This document shows, piece by piece, positions 45,098 through 54,816 of a DNA stretch of 64,000 nucleotides (its first letter is position 1; every line of letters starts with the position of its first letter). Below the pieces are notes generated by a model. The model saw only the letters and a list, made by a program, of their open reading frames with translations. It was not told where the DNA came from and searched no databases. This stretch comes from Neorhizobium galegae (lineage in GTDB: Bacteria; Pseudomonadota; Alphaproteobacteria; Rhizobiales; Rhizobiaceae), in NCBI RefSeq assembly GCF_021391675.1, contig NZ_CP090095.1, positions 3,725,501-3,789,500 of the forward strand, written 5' to 3'. The position numbers were made by a program, and so were the translations under genes.

Positions 45098-45913
45098 ATG
45101 CACGAACGTGAACGCCATCGCATCATCTTGAGCGCCATCCAGGAAAAGCCCGTCATCACGGTGCAGGATATCGCCGAATTGACCGAGGCTTCGGAAGCGA
45201 CGATCCGGCGCGACATCGCTTCGCTGCACGTTCAGGGCAAGCTCCGGCGCGTCCGGGGCGGCGCGGAAGCGGTGCATCCGCCGCAGATCGGCCAGCTTGC
45301 CGCCCGCTCTTTCCGGGTGTCGGAATCGGTCAATATCGACAAGAAGCGCGCAATTGCGAGGCGCGCGGTCGAACTTTGCGACGAGGGCGACAGCGTCATC
45401 ATCAACGGCGGCACGACGACGTTCCAGATGGTGCATTTCATGTCGGCCCGCCGCCTGCAGGTGATGACCAATTCGTTTGCGATCGCCGAACATCTGGTCA
45501 AGCATTCGAAGAACACGGTGACGATACCGGGCGGCGCGATCTACCGCGAGCAGAGCCTGATCCTGTCGCCCTTCGACAATGACGCGATCCGCAATTTTTA
45601 TGCACGGCGCATGTTCATCGGGGCGCAGGGGGTCGGCCCGCTCGGCGTGATGGAAGCAGATGCGCTGGTGATCCAGAGCGAGCAGAAGCTGATGCACCAG
45701 GCCGAGGAACTGATCGTGATGGTGGATTCGTCAAAGTTTTCGCGCCGATCGAGCCTCATCCTGTGCCCGCTCGACCGGGTGACGACCGTCATCACCGATG
45801 ATGGCGTGACCGACGACGCCGCACGGATGATCGAGGACGCGGGCGTCAAACTGATTGTCGCCGGTGCCGCCGCAGCGGACATGGCCAAGGAGGATTCTTC
45901 GTCGGCCGCGTGA
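45098..45913 (+). CDS. rhaR: DeoR-family regulator of rhamnose catabolism
   Basis: The 271-aa protein has a DeoR HTH at 5-55 (RHRIILSAIQEKPVITVQDI, TEASEATIRRDIASLH) and a sugar-phosphate-sensing DeoR C-domain (about 78-235: INGGTTTFQMVHFM, TNSFAIAEHL, MVDSSKFSRRS). It is the regulator encoded at the head of the rhaRSTPQUK operon of rhizobia and negatively controls the locus, responding to a rhamnose intermediate. GGAGGAG precedes ATG 45098. Assignment is by position and family. Confidence 0.9.
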   Translation: MHERERHRIILSAIQEKPVITVQDIAELTEASEATIRRDIASLHVQGKLRRVRGGAEAVHPPQIGQLAARSFRVSESVNIDKKRAIARRAVELCDEGDSVIINGGTTTFQMVHFMSARRLQVMTNSFAIAEHLVKHSKNTVTIPGGAIYREQSLILSPFDNDAIRNFYARRMFIGAQGVGPLGVMEADALVIQSEQKLMHQAEELIVMVDSSKFSRRSSLILCPLDRVTTVITDDGVTDDAARMIEDAGVKLIVAGAAAADMAKEDSSSAA

Positions 45914-45962
45914 GGAGCGACCGACGGGAGGACGATTGAACTATCAACTGGGAGGACCAACC

Positions 45963-46970
45963 ATGAAACTTGCCCAAAAACTGACTGGGAAACTCGCTCT
46001 CGGCGTGGCACTTGCCTTCGCCGCAATGACGACGGCGGCAAGTGCCGCCGACATGAAGATCGCGCTGGTCGTCAAATCGCTCGGCAACGGCTTCTTCGAG
46101 GCGGCCAACAAGGGCGCACAGGAAGCTGCCAAGGAACTCGGCGGCGTCCAGGTCATCTATACCGGCCCGACCTCCACGACGGCCGAAGGCCAGATCGAAG
46201 TGATCAACTCGTTGATCGCACAAGGCGTCGATGCGATTGCCATCTCCGCCAACGATCCGGATGCCGTCATCCCGGCACTGAAGAAGGCCGCCCAGCGCGG
46301 CATCAAGGTGATCTCCTGGGATTCGGCGGTGGCCAAGGAAGGCCGTATCATGCACCTGAACCCGTCTTCCAACGAGCTGATCGGTAAGATGTGCCTGACG
46401 CTCGCCAAGGACCACCTGGAAGGTGGCAAGGGCGGTTTCGCCATCCTTTCGGCGACCACCACCTCGACGAACCAGAACACCTGGATTGCCGAGATGAAGA
46501 AGCAGCTCAAGGATTTCCCTGGCCTGAACCTCGTCACGACAGTCTATGGTGACGACCTCGCCGACAAGTCCTATCGCGAAGCGCAAGGTCTCTTGACCTC
46601 GCAGCCGAACGTCAAGGTCATCGTCGCTCCGACCACGGTCGGTGTGCTCGCCGCCTCGCAGGCCGTCAAGGATGCCGGCAAGATCGGCCAGGTCTACGTG
46701 ACCGGTCTCGGCCTGCCGTCCGAAATGGCCGGCGCCATCAAGTCCGGCGCCACCAAGGAATTCGCCATCTGGAACCCGATCGACCTTGGTTACTCGGCCA
46801 CCCAGATCGCCTATCACCTCGTCAAGGGCGATACCGACGCCAAGCCCGGCTCGGCGATCAAGGCCGGCCGCATGGGCTCGATCAAGGTGGGCGACAATGG
46901 CGAAGCCGCCATGGCCGACCCCTTCGTCTATAATGCCAAGAACATCGACGAGTTCTCCAAGATCTTCTGA
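45963..46970 (+). CDS. rhaS: Rhamnose ABC transporter substrate-binding protein
   Basis: The 335-aa protein has a Sec signal peptide (1-28, ending SAADMK) and a periplasmic-binding-protein fold of the ribose/LacI type: IALVVKSLGNGFFEAANKGA, DAIAISANDPDAVIPAL, VISWDSAV and VYVTGLGLPSEM. It binds L-rhamnose in the periplasm and delivers it to RhaP/RhaQ. GGGAGG lies 7 bases before ATG 45963. A perfect 11-bp stem-loop and a mosaic element follow before rhaT, probably raising the level of this protein relative to the rest. Confidence 0.93.
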   Translation: MKLAQKLTGKLALGVALAFAAMTTAASAADMKIALVVKSLGNGFFEAANKGAQEAAKELGGVQVIYTGPTSTTAEGQIEVINSLIAQGVDAIAISANDPDAVIPALKKAAQRGIKVISWDSAVAKEGRIMHLNPSSNELIGKMCLTLAKDHLEGGKGGFAILSATTTSTNQNTWIAEMKKQLKDFPGLNLVTTVYGDDLADKSYREAQGLLTSQPNVKVIVAPTTVGVLAASQAVKDAGKIGQVYVTGLGLPSEMAGAIKSGATKEFAIWNPIDLGYSATQIAYHLVKGDTDAKPGSAIKAGRMGSIKVGDNGEAAMADPFVYNAKNIDEFSKIF

Positions 46971-46987
46971 TCTGGAGAACTCCACTT

Positions 46988-47025
46988 GCCGGCAGGCGCG
47001 AGCGCCCCCTCGACCGCCTGCCGGC
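46988..47025 (+). terminator. Strong stem-loop after rhaS
   Basis: GCCGGCAGGCG (46988-46998) pairs perfectly with CGCCTGCCGGC (47015-47025). No T-run follows, so it more likely stabilises the rhaS end of the mRNA than ends transcription. Confidence 0.55.
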
Positions 47026-47027
47026 AC

Positions 47028-47130
47028 TTTCTCCCCGTCGGGGAGAAGAAATATGTCGCGCCTTCGCTATTCCCTCCTCTCTCCTCGGCGAGCGGGTGGC
47101 GGAGCGGAGGCCGGGTGAGGGCTGCTCCAA
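47028..47130. repeat. RIME-like mosaic palindrome between rhaS and rhaT
   Basis: TTCTCCCCGTCGGGGAGAA (47029-47047) is a perfect palindrome, followed by a degenerate second arm ending in GGGTGAGGG. It belongs to the same class as the element at 42647. Confidence 0.6.
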
Positions 47131-47196
47131 ACTCGCAACCATCGACTTTTTGCGCGCGAAAAATAACCAGACGTAATCTCAAAGACTCGTCGGAAA

Positions 47197-48750
47197 ATGT
47201 CCCTGATGAACGGCGTTACGAAAATTCAAGACCGATCGCCCCAACCGGCACCGACGACGGAAGCAATGCCGATCCTGGAAATGCGCGGCATCAGCCAGAT
47301 CTTTCCGGGCGTCAAAGCCCTCGATGGCGTCAGCATCAAGCTTTACCCCGGCCAGGTAACGGCCCTGATCGGCGAAAACGGCGCCGGCAAGTCGACGCTC
47401 GTCAAGATCCTGACCGGCATCTACCGCCCGAACGAGGGCGAGATCCTGATCGACGGCGTGCCCACGACGTTCGCGAGCGCGCAGGCAGCGATCGATGCAG
47501 GCGTCACCGCCATCCATCAGGAAACCGTGCTCTTCGACGAGCTGAGCGTCGCGGAAAACATCTTTCTCGGACATGCGCCGCGCACCCGGTTCGGCACGAT
47601 CGACTGGCGCAGGATCAATTCCGGCGCCAAGGCGCTTATGCTGCAGCTCGAAAGCGAGATCGACCCGACGATCCGGCTGCGCGACCTCTCGATCGCCCAG
47701 CGCCATCTCGTGGCGATCGCCCGGGCGCTCTCCGTCGAGGCCCGCATCGTCATCATGGACGAGCCGACGGCCGCCCTTTCCCGCAAGGAGATCGACGACC
47801 TCTTCCGCATCGTCGAAGGCCTGAAGCGGCAGGGCAAGGCGATCCTTTTCATCAGCCACAAGTTCGACGAGGTCTATGAGATCGCCGAGAATTTCGTGGT
47901 TTTCCGCGACGGCCGCGCCGTCGGCCAGGGCCGGTTGAAGGAGACCCCCCAGGACGAGATCGTCCGGCTGATGGTCGGCCGCGACGTCAAGGACGTTTTT
48001 CCCAAGGTTGAGGTCAGGATCGGCGCCCCGGTCTTCCGCGTCGAGAACTACTGCCACCCGACCGAATTCCGCGACATTTCCTTCGAGCTTCGCCGCGGCG
48101 AAATCCTCGGTATCTACGGCTTGATCGGCGCTGGGCGCTCGGAACTCTGCCAGTCGCTGTTCGGCGTCACCCGGCCCTCATCCGGCCGGCTGGTTCTGGA
48201 AGGCAAGCCGCTCGACATCCGCTCCTCGGGCGATGCGATCCGCGCCGGCATCGTCTACGTGCCGGAGGAGCGCGGCCGCCACGGACTGGCGCTGCCCATG
48301 CCGATCTTTCAGAACATGTCGCTGCCATCGCTCGGCAAGACATCGCGCTCCGGGTTCCTGAAAGCCGCCAACGAACTGGCGCTCGCGCGAAAATATGCCG
48401 AACGGCTGGACCTGCGCGCCGCTGCCCTTTCCGTGCCGGTCGGCACCCTGTCCGGCGGCAACCAGCAGAAAGTCGTCATCGGCAAGTGGCTGGCGACACA
48501 GCCGAAGGTGATCATTCTCGACGAACCGACCAAGGGCATCGACATCGGCTCCAAGGCCGCCGTGCACGCCTTCATCGGCGAACTCGCCGCCGAAGGCCTG
48601 TCGATCATCATGGTCTCGTCCGAGCTTCCGGAAATCCTCGGCATGTCCGACCGGGTGATGGTGATGCGCGAGGGCTTGGCCGCCGGCATGTTCGAGCGTG
48701 AAACCTTGAGCGCCGAAGCTCTGGTGCGCGCCGCGACCGGCAATCAGTGA
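47197..48750 (+). CDS. rhaT: Rhamnose ABC transporter ATP-binding protein (two ATPase domains)
   Basis: The 517-aa protein has tandem ATPases of the monosaccharide CUT2 class. The first has Walker A IGENGAGKSTL and IMDEPTAALS, with the signature replaced by RDLSIAQRHLVAIARALS. The second has a degenerate P-loop (GLIGAGRSEL), the signature TLSGGNQQKVVIGKWL and ILDEPTKGIDIG. This asymmetry is normal for RbsA/XylG-type proteins. It energises rhamnose uptake. The start at 47197 has only a weak GGA nearby; ATG 47209 is possible. It is followed by rhaP after 10 bases. Confidence 0.92.
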   Translation: MSLMNGVTKIQDRSPQPAPTTEAMPILEMRGISQIFPGVKALDGVSIKLYPGQVTALIGENGAGKSTLVKILTGIYRPNEGEILIDGVPTTFASAQAAIDAGVTAIHQETVLFDELSVAENIFLGHAPRTRFGTIDWRRINSGAKALMLQLESEIDPTIRLRDLSIAQRHLVAIARALSVEARIVIMDEPTAALSRKEIDDLFRIVEGLKRQGKAILFISHKFDEVYEIAENFVVFRDGRAVGQGRLKETPQDEIVRLMVGRDVKDVFPKVEVRIGAPVFRVENYCHPTEFRDISFELRRGEILGIYGLIGAGRSELCQSLFGVTRPSSGRLVLEGKPLDIRSSGDAIRAGIVYVPEERGRHGLALPMPIFQNMSLPSLGKTSRSGFLKAANELALARKYAERLDLRAAALSVPVGTLSGGNQQKVVIGKWLATQPKVIILDEPTKGIDIGSKAAVHAFIGELAAEGLSIIMVSSELPEILGMSDRVMVMREGLAAGMFERETLSAEALVRAATGNQ

Positions 48751-48760
48751 GGAGAAACCC

Positions 48761-49750
48761 ATGAACCGCCTCCTGAAGAACCGCGAAATCCTGCTCACCG
48801 TCATCATCGCCGCGATGATCGCCGGCTTCTCCACCCGAGCTCAAGGGTTTGCGGCCCCCGGCAACCTCGCCAACATCTTCAACGACACCTCGATCCTGAT
48901 CATCCTGGCGCTCGGCCAGATGACGGTGATCCTGACCAAATCGATCGACCTCTCGGTCGCCGCCAACCTTGCCTTCACCGGCATGGCGGTCGCCATGACC
49001 AATGCCGCCTATCCCGACCTGCCGCTGGCCCTGCTCATCGTCATGGCAATCGGCATCGGCGCCTTTCTCGGCGCGATCAACGGCTACCTCGTCTGGGCGC
49101 TGCGGATCCCGCCGATCGTCGTCACGCTCGGAACGCTGACCATCTATCGCGGCATGGCCTTCGTGCTGTCAGGCGGCGGCTGGGTGAACGCCCACCAGAT
49201 GGCACCCTCCTTCCTCAACGTCCCCCGAATGCCGGTGCTCGGCCTGCCGATCCTCTCCTGGATCGCGATCCTCATCGTGCTCGGCGCCTGGTTCGTGCTG
49301 ACCCGCCTGCCCTTCGGACGGGCCGCCTACGCATCCGGCGGCAACCCGACGGCGGCGATCTATGCCGGCATCGATATCGGCTGGACCAAGTTCATCGCCT
49401 TCGTGGTGTCGGGCGCGCTCGCCGGCCTCTCCGGTTATCTCTGGGTATCGCGATATGCGGTCGCCTATGTGGATATCGCCGCCGGCTTCGAGCTGGATAC
49501 GGTCGCCGCCTGTGTCATCGGCGGCATCTCGATCGCCGGCGGCATCGGCTCGGTCGGCGGCGCTGTGCTCGGCGCGCTTTTCCTCGGCGTCATCAAGAAC
49601 GCACTTCCTGTCATCGGCATCTCGCCCTTTGCGCAGATGGCGATCTCCGGCATCGTCATCGTGCTCGCCGTCGTCTTCAACGCCCGCGCCGAGCGCAAGG
49701 CCGGCCGCATCATCCTGCGCGATCGCGGCGCGAAAGAGGTGTCCGCATGA
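48761..49750 (+). CDS. rhaP: Rhamnose ABC transporter permease
   Basis: The 329-aa protein has about ten membrane segments and the CUT2 permease motifs: LGQMTVILTKSIDLSVAANL, PPIVVTLGTLTIYRGMAF, YASGGNPTAAIYAGIDI and GGISIAGGIGSVGGAVLGAL. It forms the membrane channel with RhaQ. GAGGAG precedes the ATG, and the last four bases overlap the rhaQ start (ATGA), so both permeases are translated together. Confidence 0.92.
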   Translation: MNRLLKNREILLTVIIAAMIAGFSTRAQGFAAPGNLANIFNDTSILIILALGQMTVILTKSIDLSVAANLAFTGMAVAMTNAAYPDLPLALLIVMAIGIGAFLGAINGYLVWALRIPPIVVTLGTLTIYRGMAFVLSGGGWVNAHQMAPSFLNVPRMPVLGLPILSWIAILIVLGAWFVLTRLPFGRAAYASGGNPTAAIYAGIDIGWTKFIAFVVSGALAGLSGYLWVSRYAVAYVDIAAGFELDTVAACVIGGISIAGGIGSVGGAVLGALFLGVIKNALPVIGISPFAQMAISGIVIVLAVVFNARAERKAGRIILRDRGAKEVSA

Positions 49751-50745
49751 GCGATGTTGTCTCTCCCAGGAAGACCATCCCCGACCGGCTCGGCACCAAA
49801 AGCTCGCGCATCCTCGCGAGCTGGGAAGTGCTGCTCTTCGGCGTGGCGGTAATGATCTTCATCTTCAATTCGTTCGCCTCGCCTTACTTTCTGAACGCCT
49901 GGAACCTCTCCGACGCCACTTTCAACTTCACCGAAAAGGCGATGATCGCCTTTGCCATGGCGCTGCTCGTCATCGCCGGCGAGATCGACCTGTCGGTGGC
50001 GGCGATCATCGCGCTCGCCTCGACCGCCATGGGTGCGGCAGCCCAGGCCGGTATCGGTACGCCGGGGCTGGTGGCGATCGGCATCGGCACCGGCCTTCTC
50101 TGCGGCGCGTTCAACGGCCTGCTCGTCGCCGGCCTCAAATTGCCCTCGATCGTGGTGACCATCGGCACGATGAGCCTCTTCCGTGGCATTTCCTATATCG
50201 TGCTGGGCGATCAGGCCTATGGCAAATACCCGGCAAGTTTTGCCTACTTTGGCCAGGGCTATGTCGCCTGGGTCTTTTCCTTTGAATTCGTACTGTTCAT
50301 CATCCTCGCCATCCTTTTCGGCATTCTCCTGCACGCGACGAATTTCGGCCGGCAGATCTATGTGATCGGCAACAACGAGTTCGCGGCACGCTTTTCCGGC
50401 ATTCCGGTGGAGCGGGTGAAGTTCATCCTCTTCCTGTTGACCGGCGTAATGGCGGGTGTCGCGTCCGTCTGCCTCACTTCGCGCCTCGGCTCGACCCGCC
50501 CTTCGATCGCCCAAGGGTGGGAGCTTGAGGTTGTCACCATGGTCGTGCTCGGCGGCGTCTCCATCCTCGGCGGCGCAGGCACGATTGCCGGCGTCGTCAT
50601 CGCCGCCTTCGTCATGGGCCTCGTCACCTTCGGGCTGGGGTTGCTCAACGTGCCCGGCATCGTCATGTCGATCTTCGTCGGCCTGCTCCTGATCATCACC
50701 ATCGCCATCCCGATCATCGCCCGCCGCATCAAGGAAATGAGCTGA
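49747..50745 (+). CDS. rhaQ: Rhamnose ABC transporter permease
   Basis: The 332-aa protein is the second CUT2 permease, with [60 protein letters not shown] and [20 protein letters not shown]. It pairs with RhaP. Its stop overlaps the ATG of rhaU by one base (TGATG). An N-terminal cytoplasmic stretch of about 30 residues precedes TM1, slightly longer than in RhaP. Confidence 0.92.
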   Translation: MSDVVSPRKTIPDRLGTKSSRILASWEVLLFGVAVMIFIFNSFASPYFLNAWNLSDATFNFTEKAMIAFAMALLVIAGEIDLSVAAIIALASTAMGAAAQAGIGTPGLVAIGIGTGLLCGAFNGLLVAGLKLPSIVVTIGTMSLFRGISYIVLGDQAYGKYPASFAYFGQGYVAWVFSFEFVLFIILAILFGILLHATNFGRQIYVIGNNEFAARFSGIPVERVKFILFLLTGVMAGVASVCLTSRLGSTRPSIAQGWELEVVTMVVLGGVSILGGAGTIAGVVIAAFVMGLVTFGLGLLNVPGIVMSIFVGLLLIITIAIPIIARRIKEMS

Positions 50746-51065
50746 TGACGCTCGAAAAACACGCCTTCAAGATGAAACTTTATCCCGGCATGGAAGCGGA
50801 ATACTGCAAGCGCCATGACGAGATCTGGCCGGAACTCGTGGATCTCCTCCACCAGGCGGGCGCCAGCGATTATTCCATCCATCTCGATCGCGACACCAAC
50901 ACGCTGTTCGGCGTTCTGACACGGCGAGCGGACCACACGATGGCCAGCCTGCCGGACCATCCGGTGATGAAGAAATGGTGGGCGCATATGGCCGACATCA
51001 TGGAAACCAATCCGGACAATTCGCCGGTTCAGAGCGATCTGGTAACGGTCTTCCACCTGCCATGA
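50745..51065 (+). CDS. rhaU: L-rhamnose mutarotase
   Basis: The 106-aa protein is the typical full length of the RhaM/RhaU family. It shows [20 protein letters not shown] with the catalytic-region Tyr and His, [30 protein letters not shown] and [18 protein letters not shown]. It interconverts alpha and beta anomers of L-rhamnose, which helps the isomerase after transport. The last bases overlap the kinase start (ATGA), so the two are coupled. Confidence 0.93.
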   Translation: MTLEKHAFKMKLYPGMEAEYCKRHDEIWPELVDLLHQAGASDYSIHLDRDTNTLFGVLTRRADHTMASLPDHPVMKKWWAHMADIMETNPDNSPVQSDLVTVFHLP

Positions 51066-52435
51066 CCATGCCCGAAAAGATCGCAGTCCTCGATATCGGC
51101 AAGACCAATGCCAAGGTCGTCGTGCTCGATTGCGCAACCGGCGAGGAGATCGCGGAAAGGCGCGCACCAAACCGGGTTCTGCCGGGGCCGCCCTATCCGC
51201 ATTACGATATCGAAGCGCTCTGGACCTTTGTGCTCGAGGCATTGGATGCCTTTGCCAAGCAAACCGGTTTCGATGCGATCTCGATCACCACCCACGGTGC
51301 ATCGGCGGTGCTTCTGGATGCCGCGGGCGAATTGGCACTCCCAGTGCTCGATTACGAGCACGAATATCCGGAAGACATCCACAGAGCCTATCAGTCGATC
51401 CGCCCGCCCTTTTCAGAAACCTTTTCCCCGTCCCTGTCCGGCGGCCTGAATGTCGGCGCGCAACTTCACTACCAGAAAGCTGCGTTCCCGAAAGCCTTTG
51501 CCCGTACCCGCACCATCCTCACCTACCCGCAATATTGGGCGTTCCGGCTGACCGGCGTGACAGCGAACGAAGTCACCTCGCTCGGCTGCCACACCGATCT
51601 CTGGCGGCCACGTGAAGGCACCTATTCGTCATTGGTCGATGCACTCGGCATCCGCGACCTGATGGCACCGGTCCGTTCGGCCTTCGACACGCTCGGTTCG
51701 CTCCTGCCACACGTTGCAGCGCAGATCGGAACGACGAAACCGATCCCGGTCCATTGCGGCATCCACGATTCCAATGCCTCGCTGCTGCCCCATCTGGTGG
51801 GACGCGAACCGCCATTCGCGGTCGTCTCCACCGGCACCTGGGTCATCAATTTCGCGGTCGGCGGCGATCTCGATCATCTCGATCCCCAGCGCGACGCACT
51901 TGCCAATGTCGACGCCTATGGCCGCTCCGTGCCATCAAGCCGTTTTATGGGCGGCCGCGAGTTCGAGAGGCTGACAGCGGAACTCGACTCACTCTCGCCG
52001 GAAGCGGCGCTTGCAGTCATGCCAGATGTCATCGAAAGTGGCCTGATGCTCTTGCCGAACATTGCCTCCGGTTCCGGTCCCTTCCCCGGCCGCGAGCGGC
52101 AATGGATCAACGACACCAACGCCTCGACCGACCAGCGCTGGGCGGCCGCCTGCCTCTATCTCGCGTTGATGACGGAGACCTGTCTCGACCTCATCGGCGC
52201 CAAGGGGCCGGTTCTGGTCGAAGGCCCCTTCTCCGCCAACCCGGCCTATCTTCAGGCGTTGAGCGCGCTGCTCGGCCGCCAGGTGGTCTCCCTGCCCGGC
52301 TCGACCGGCACCAGCCAGGGCGCAGCGCTTCTGGCCGGCATTTCGCCGAACACCAAGCCTGGCCGCGCCGTGCCCGCGCCTCCCTGGGACGTTGCAGCCT
52401 ATCGCGCTGCCTGGCACGAAAGGCTGGGGCGCTGA
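51062..52435 (+). CDS. rhaK: Rhamnulokinase of the FGGY family (RhaK)
   Basis: The 457-aa protein starts [20 protein letters not shown], with the FGGY phosphate-1 motif. It continues with [39 protein letters not shown] and, in the C-terminal signature region, [20 protein letters not shown]. It phosphorylates L-rhamnulose. In R. leguminosarum RhaK is also needed for rhamnose transport by the adjacent ABC system. ATG 51062 overlaps the rhaU stop, which fixes the start over longer upstream frames. It is the last gene of the operon and abuts the convergent FadR-type gene with no spacer. Confidence 0.92.
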   Translation: MTMPEKIAVLDIGKTNAKVVVLDCATGEEIAERRAPNRVLPGPPYPHYDIEALWTFVLEALDAFAKQTGFDAISITTHGASAVLLDAAGELALPVLDYEHEYPEDIHRAYQSIRPPFSETFSPSLSGGLNVGAQLHYQKAAFPKAFARTRTILTYPQYWAFRLTGVTANEVTSLGCHTDLWRPREGTYSSLVDALGIRDLMAPVRSAFDTLGSLLPHVAAQIGTTKPIPVHCGIHDSNASLLPHLVGREPPFAVVSTGTWVINFAVGGDLDHLDPQRDALANVDAYGRSVPSSRFMGGREFERLTAELDSLSPEAALAVMPDVIESGLMLLPNIASGSGPFPGRERQWINDTNASTDQRWAAACLYLALMTETCLDLIGAKGPVLVEGPFSANPAYLQALSALLGRQVVSLPGSTGTSQGAALLAGISPNTKPGRAVPAPPWDVAAYRAAWHERLGR

Positions 52436-53206
52436 TCAGCCCGTATTGACCGGCCGCCGGTTGCGGCGAAGGCGCCGCCCGGTCTGTTCCTCAAGCGCAT
52501 TTTCCAGAATGCCGAGCCGCCGTTCGGTGATCTCGGTGATCTGTGCCGGATCGCCGGATTCGATCGCCTGCATCATGATCTCGATCAGTTCGAGCGACAG
52601 CGCGAGATCGGCACGCCTATGCAGCGTCCGGCGCCGCATCGGCTCCACCCATTGCAGCAGCAGTTCCATCAGTTCCAGGACAAGGCTGTTGCGGGTCGCC
52701 TGCGCCAGCGCTAGGTCAAACCGCATCGTCGCGATGATGATCGAGTTGATATGTTCCGGGCTGCTCTTAGTCACCTCCGGCGGCGGCAGTGAATCCCGGC
52801 CGAACTGGATCGCTTGCCCCATCCGGTCGAAATCGACATCCTCGGCATATTGCGAGGCGATCTGCGCCACCCATGGCAGTATCAGTCGCCGCACTTCAAT
52901 CGCCTCGTCGATATCGCCCGGCCGCATGTCCGGCCTCGACACGATCAGGTCGAGCGGCACGATCTCGCTGCTGACGAACGTGCCGCCACCGGCGCCCGGC
53001 CTGACGGTCAGAATATTGGCCTCGACCAGCAGCTTCACCGCCTCGCGCACGGTCGGGCGGCTGACCTGCATCTGTTCGGCGATGCTGCGTTCGGAGGGAA
53101 GGCGGGAACCGAGCCGGAAAAGTCCGGTCCTGATGGCATCGGCAAGCCGGCGCGCGACCTCCTCGTTCGGGAGCAGCACTTTGACGGGCTGAAAATGTCG
53201 ATTCAC
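52436..53206 (-). CDS. GntR-family (FadR/FCD) transcription regulator
   Basis: GTG 53206 with AGGAGG 5 bases upstream gives 256 residues. The wHTH is at about 15-75 (NEEVARRLADAIRTGLFRLG, LPSERSIAEQMQVSRPTVRE) and the FCD ligand domain at about 95-235 (EAIEVRRLILPWVAQIAS, HINSIIIATMRFDLALAQAT). Regulators of this class sense lactate, glycolate or sugar acids. It is encoded directly after the GlcD-like dehydrogenase on the same strand, so autogenous control of that gene is likely. Effector unknown. Confidence 0.87.
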   Translation of the reverse strand: MNRHFQPVKVLLPNEEVARRLADAIRTGLFRLGSRLPSERSIAEQMQVSRPTVREAVKLLVEANILTVRPGAGGGTFVSSEIVPLDLIVSRPDMRPGDIDEAIEVRRLILPWVAQIASQYAEDVDFDRMGQAIQFGRDSLPPPEVTKSSPEHINSIIIATMRFDLALAQATRNSLVLELMELLLQWVEPMRRRTLHRRADLALSLELIEIMMQAIESGDPAQITEITERRLGILENALEEQTGRRLRRNRRPVNTG

Positions 53207-53223
53207 CGGCACCTCCTATCCGC

Positions 53224-54615
53224 TCAAACGGAAAGCACTTTGCCGGTATTCAGAATGTTGTTGGGATCGAGCGCCAGCTTGATACGTGCCATCAGCGCCA
53301 ATTCTTCCGGCGTGCGCGACAGCTTGAGATAGGGCTTCTTCAGGAGGCCGATCCCGTGTTCGGCGGAAATCGTGCCGCCTTCGCGCGCAATCGAGCCGAA
53401 GACGAGTTCGGTGATCTCCTTATGCGGCTGGTCGTTGCCGGCCGACGGAATGTTGCAGACGAGATGCAGGTTGCTGTCGCCGATATGGCCGTAGCTGAGC
53501 GCAATCGCGTCCGGCCAGCGGACCTTCATCGCGGCCTCGATCTCGTCGACCACCCGGCCGGCGGCGCTGGTCGGCAGGCCGACGTCGAAGGCGGTCAGCG
53601 GCCCCATCAGCTTGCCGTATTCCGATACGCTTTCGCGCACCGCCCAGAGGTCCTTGGTCTCGCGCTCCGAGGATGGTAGAACCGCATCGGAAACCCAGCC
53701 GGCTTCCAGCGCATCCGACAGCACCTGCTCCAGCAGCGCCCGGTTTTCTTCGGCATTGCGCCCGCCGGTTTCGATCAGCACATAGATCCCGTGCGGCTCC
53801 TTGAAGGCGCGGCGCAGGTCGGGCAGCTTACCTGTCATGAAGTCGTAAAAGCTCGGCCACATCACCTCGAACGAGGTCAGCGCCGACCCCATACCCTGGC
53901 GGGCGCTCTTCAGGAGCTCCAGAAGCGAGGGGAAATCCGGGCAGCCGCAGAAGGCGCTGGCAAGCTCCGCGGGCTTCGCCTGCAGCCGCAGCACGGCACG
54001 GGTGATCACGCCAAGCGTACCTTCCGAACCGATGAAAAGCTGCTTGAGGTCGTAGCCCGCATTGTTCTTCAGCATCTTGTTCAGCGATTTGACGATCGTG
54101 CCGTCCGGCAGCACCACTTCGAGGCCCAGCACGTGTTCGCGCGCCATGCCGAACCGGATGACGCGATTGCCGCCGGCATTGGTGGCGAGATTGCCGCCGA
54201 TGACGCAGGAATCGCGGGCTCCGAGATCGAGCCCGAAGAACAGCCCCGCCTCTTCCGCCTTCGTCTGGATGACGCTGAGCGGCGTGCCCGCCAGAACGGT
54301 CATCGTCGCCATCACCGTATCGACTTCCTCGATACCGTTCATCCGATCGAGCGACAGCGCCACGCCATTCTCGATCGGCCGCGCCCCACCGGCAAGACCG
54401 GTCAACCCGCCCTGCGGCACGACCGGCACCTTGAACTCGTTGCAAAGGCGCAGCGTTACGGAGACCTGCTCCGTCGTGCGCGGCCGAACCAAAGCCAGCG
54501 GCACGACCGGAGAAAGGCCGCCCCAATCGTTGTGGAAGCGGACAGGAATATCCTCACCGAAAAAAACATCGGGAGCGAGTTCGCGCTGGAGCGCCTGGAT
54601 GAATTCATGCGTCAT
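53224..54615 (-). CDS. FAD-linked 2-hydroxyacid dehydrogenase (GlcD/D-lactate dehydrogenase-like)
   Basis: The 463-aa protein has an N-terminal FAD_binding_4 domain (VVPQGGLTGLAGGARP, then GGNLATNAGGNRVIRFGMAR) and a C-terminal FAD-oxidase domain with SYGHIGDSNLHLVC and TISAEHGIGLLKKPYLKLSR. These motifs are shared by GlcD, D-lactate dehydrogenase and D-2-hydroxyglutarate dehydrogenase. No GlcE or GlcF genes are adjacent, so a stand-alone D-2-hydroxyacid dehydrogenase is likely. Next to the rhamnose genes it might oxidise lactate derived from lactaldehyde; that is inference, and the stereochemistry may not match. It shares an operon with the FadR-type regulator. Confidence 0.85.
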   Translation of the reverse strand: MTHEFIQALQRELAPDVFFGEDIPVRFHNDWGGLSPVVPLALVRPRTTEQVSVTLRLCNEFKVPVVPQGGLTGLAGGARPIENGVALSLDRMNGIEEVDTVMATMTVLAGTPLSVIQTKAEEAGLFFGLDLGARDSCVIGGNLATNAGGNRVIRFGMAREHVLGLEVVLPDGTIVKSLNKMLKNNAGYDLKQLFIGSEGTLGVITRAVLRLQAKPAELASAFCGCPDFPSLLELLKSARQGMGSALTSFEVMWPSFYDFMTGKLPDLRRAFKEPHGIYVLIETGGRNAEENRALLEQVLSDALEAGWVSDAVLPSSERETKDLWAVRESVSEYGKLMGPLTAFDVGLPTSAAGRVVDEIEAAMKVRWPDAIALSYGHIGDSNLHLVCNIPSAGNDQPHKEITELVFGSIAREGGTISAEHGIGLLKKPYLKLSRTPEELALMARIKLALDPNNILNTGKVLSV

Positions 54616-54758
54616 GAAAAGCGGTCACCTCGAAATGCCATCGATAGATGGTAAGTTTAACTGCCATCTTCGGTAAAATAAATATACCTCCAGAATTTTA
54701 TCTGCGCGCAGCCACCATCGATGCCAAGATCTACACGATGTCCGGCAGCTCAAAATGA

Positions 54759-54793
54759 AATCGGCGGACTGGCAACAAGCCAGCCCGCCGATT
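54759..54793 (-). terminator. Terminator of the hydantoinase-A/DUF917 operon
   Basis: AATCGGCGGaCTGGC (54759-54773) pairs with GCCAGcCCGCCGATT (54779-54793), a 14-bp near-perfect stem with a 5-base loop, followed in the minus direction by TCATTTTG. From 54616 to 54816 there is no gene. Confidence 0.7.
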
Positions 54794-54816
54794 CTCCCTG
54801 GGAGGAGAGTTGGGGT

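Noticed and set aside
46988..47051. Ordinary Rho-independent terminator after rhaS
   Set aside because: The stems are strong but no T-run follows, and rhaT-P-Q-U-K clearly continue the operon, so stabilisation plus a mosaic repeat is more likely.
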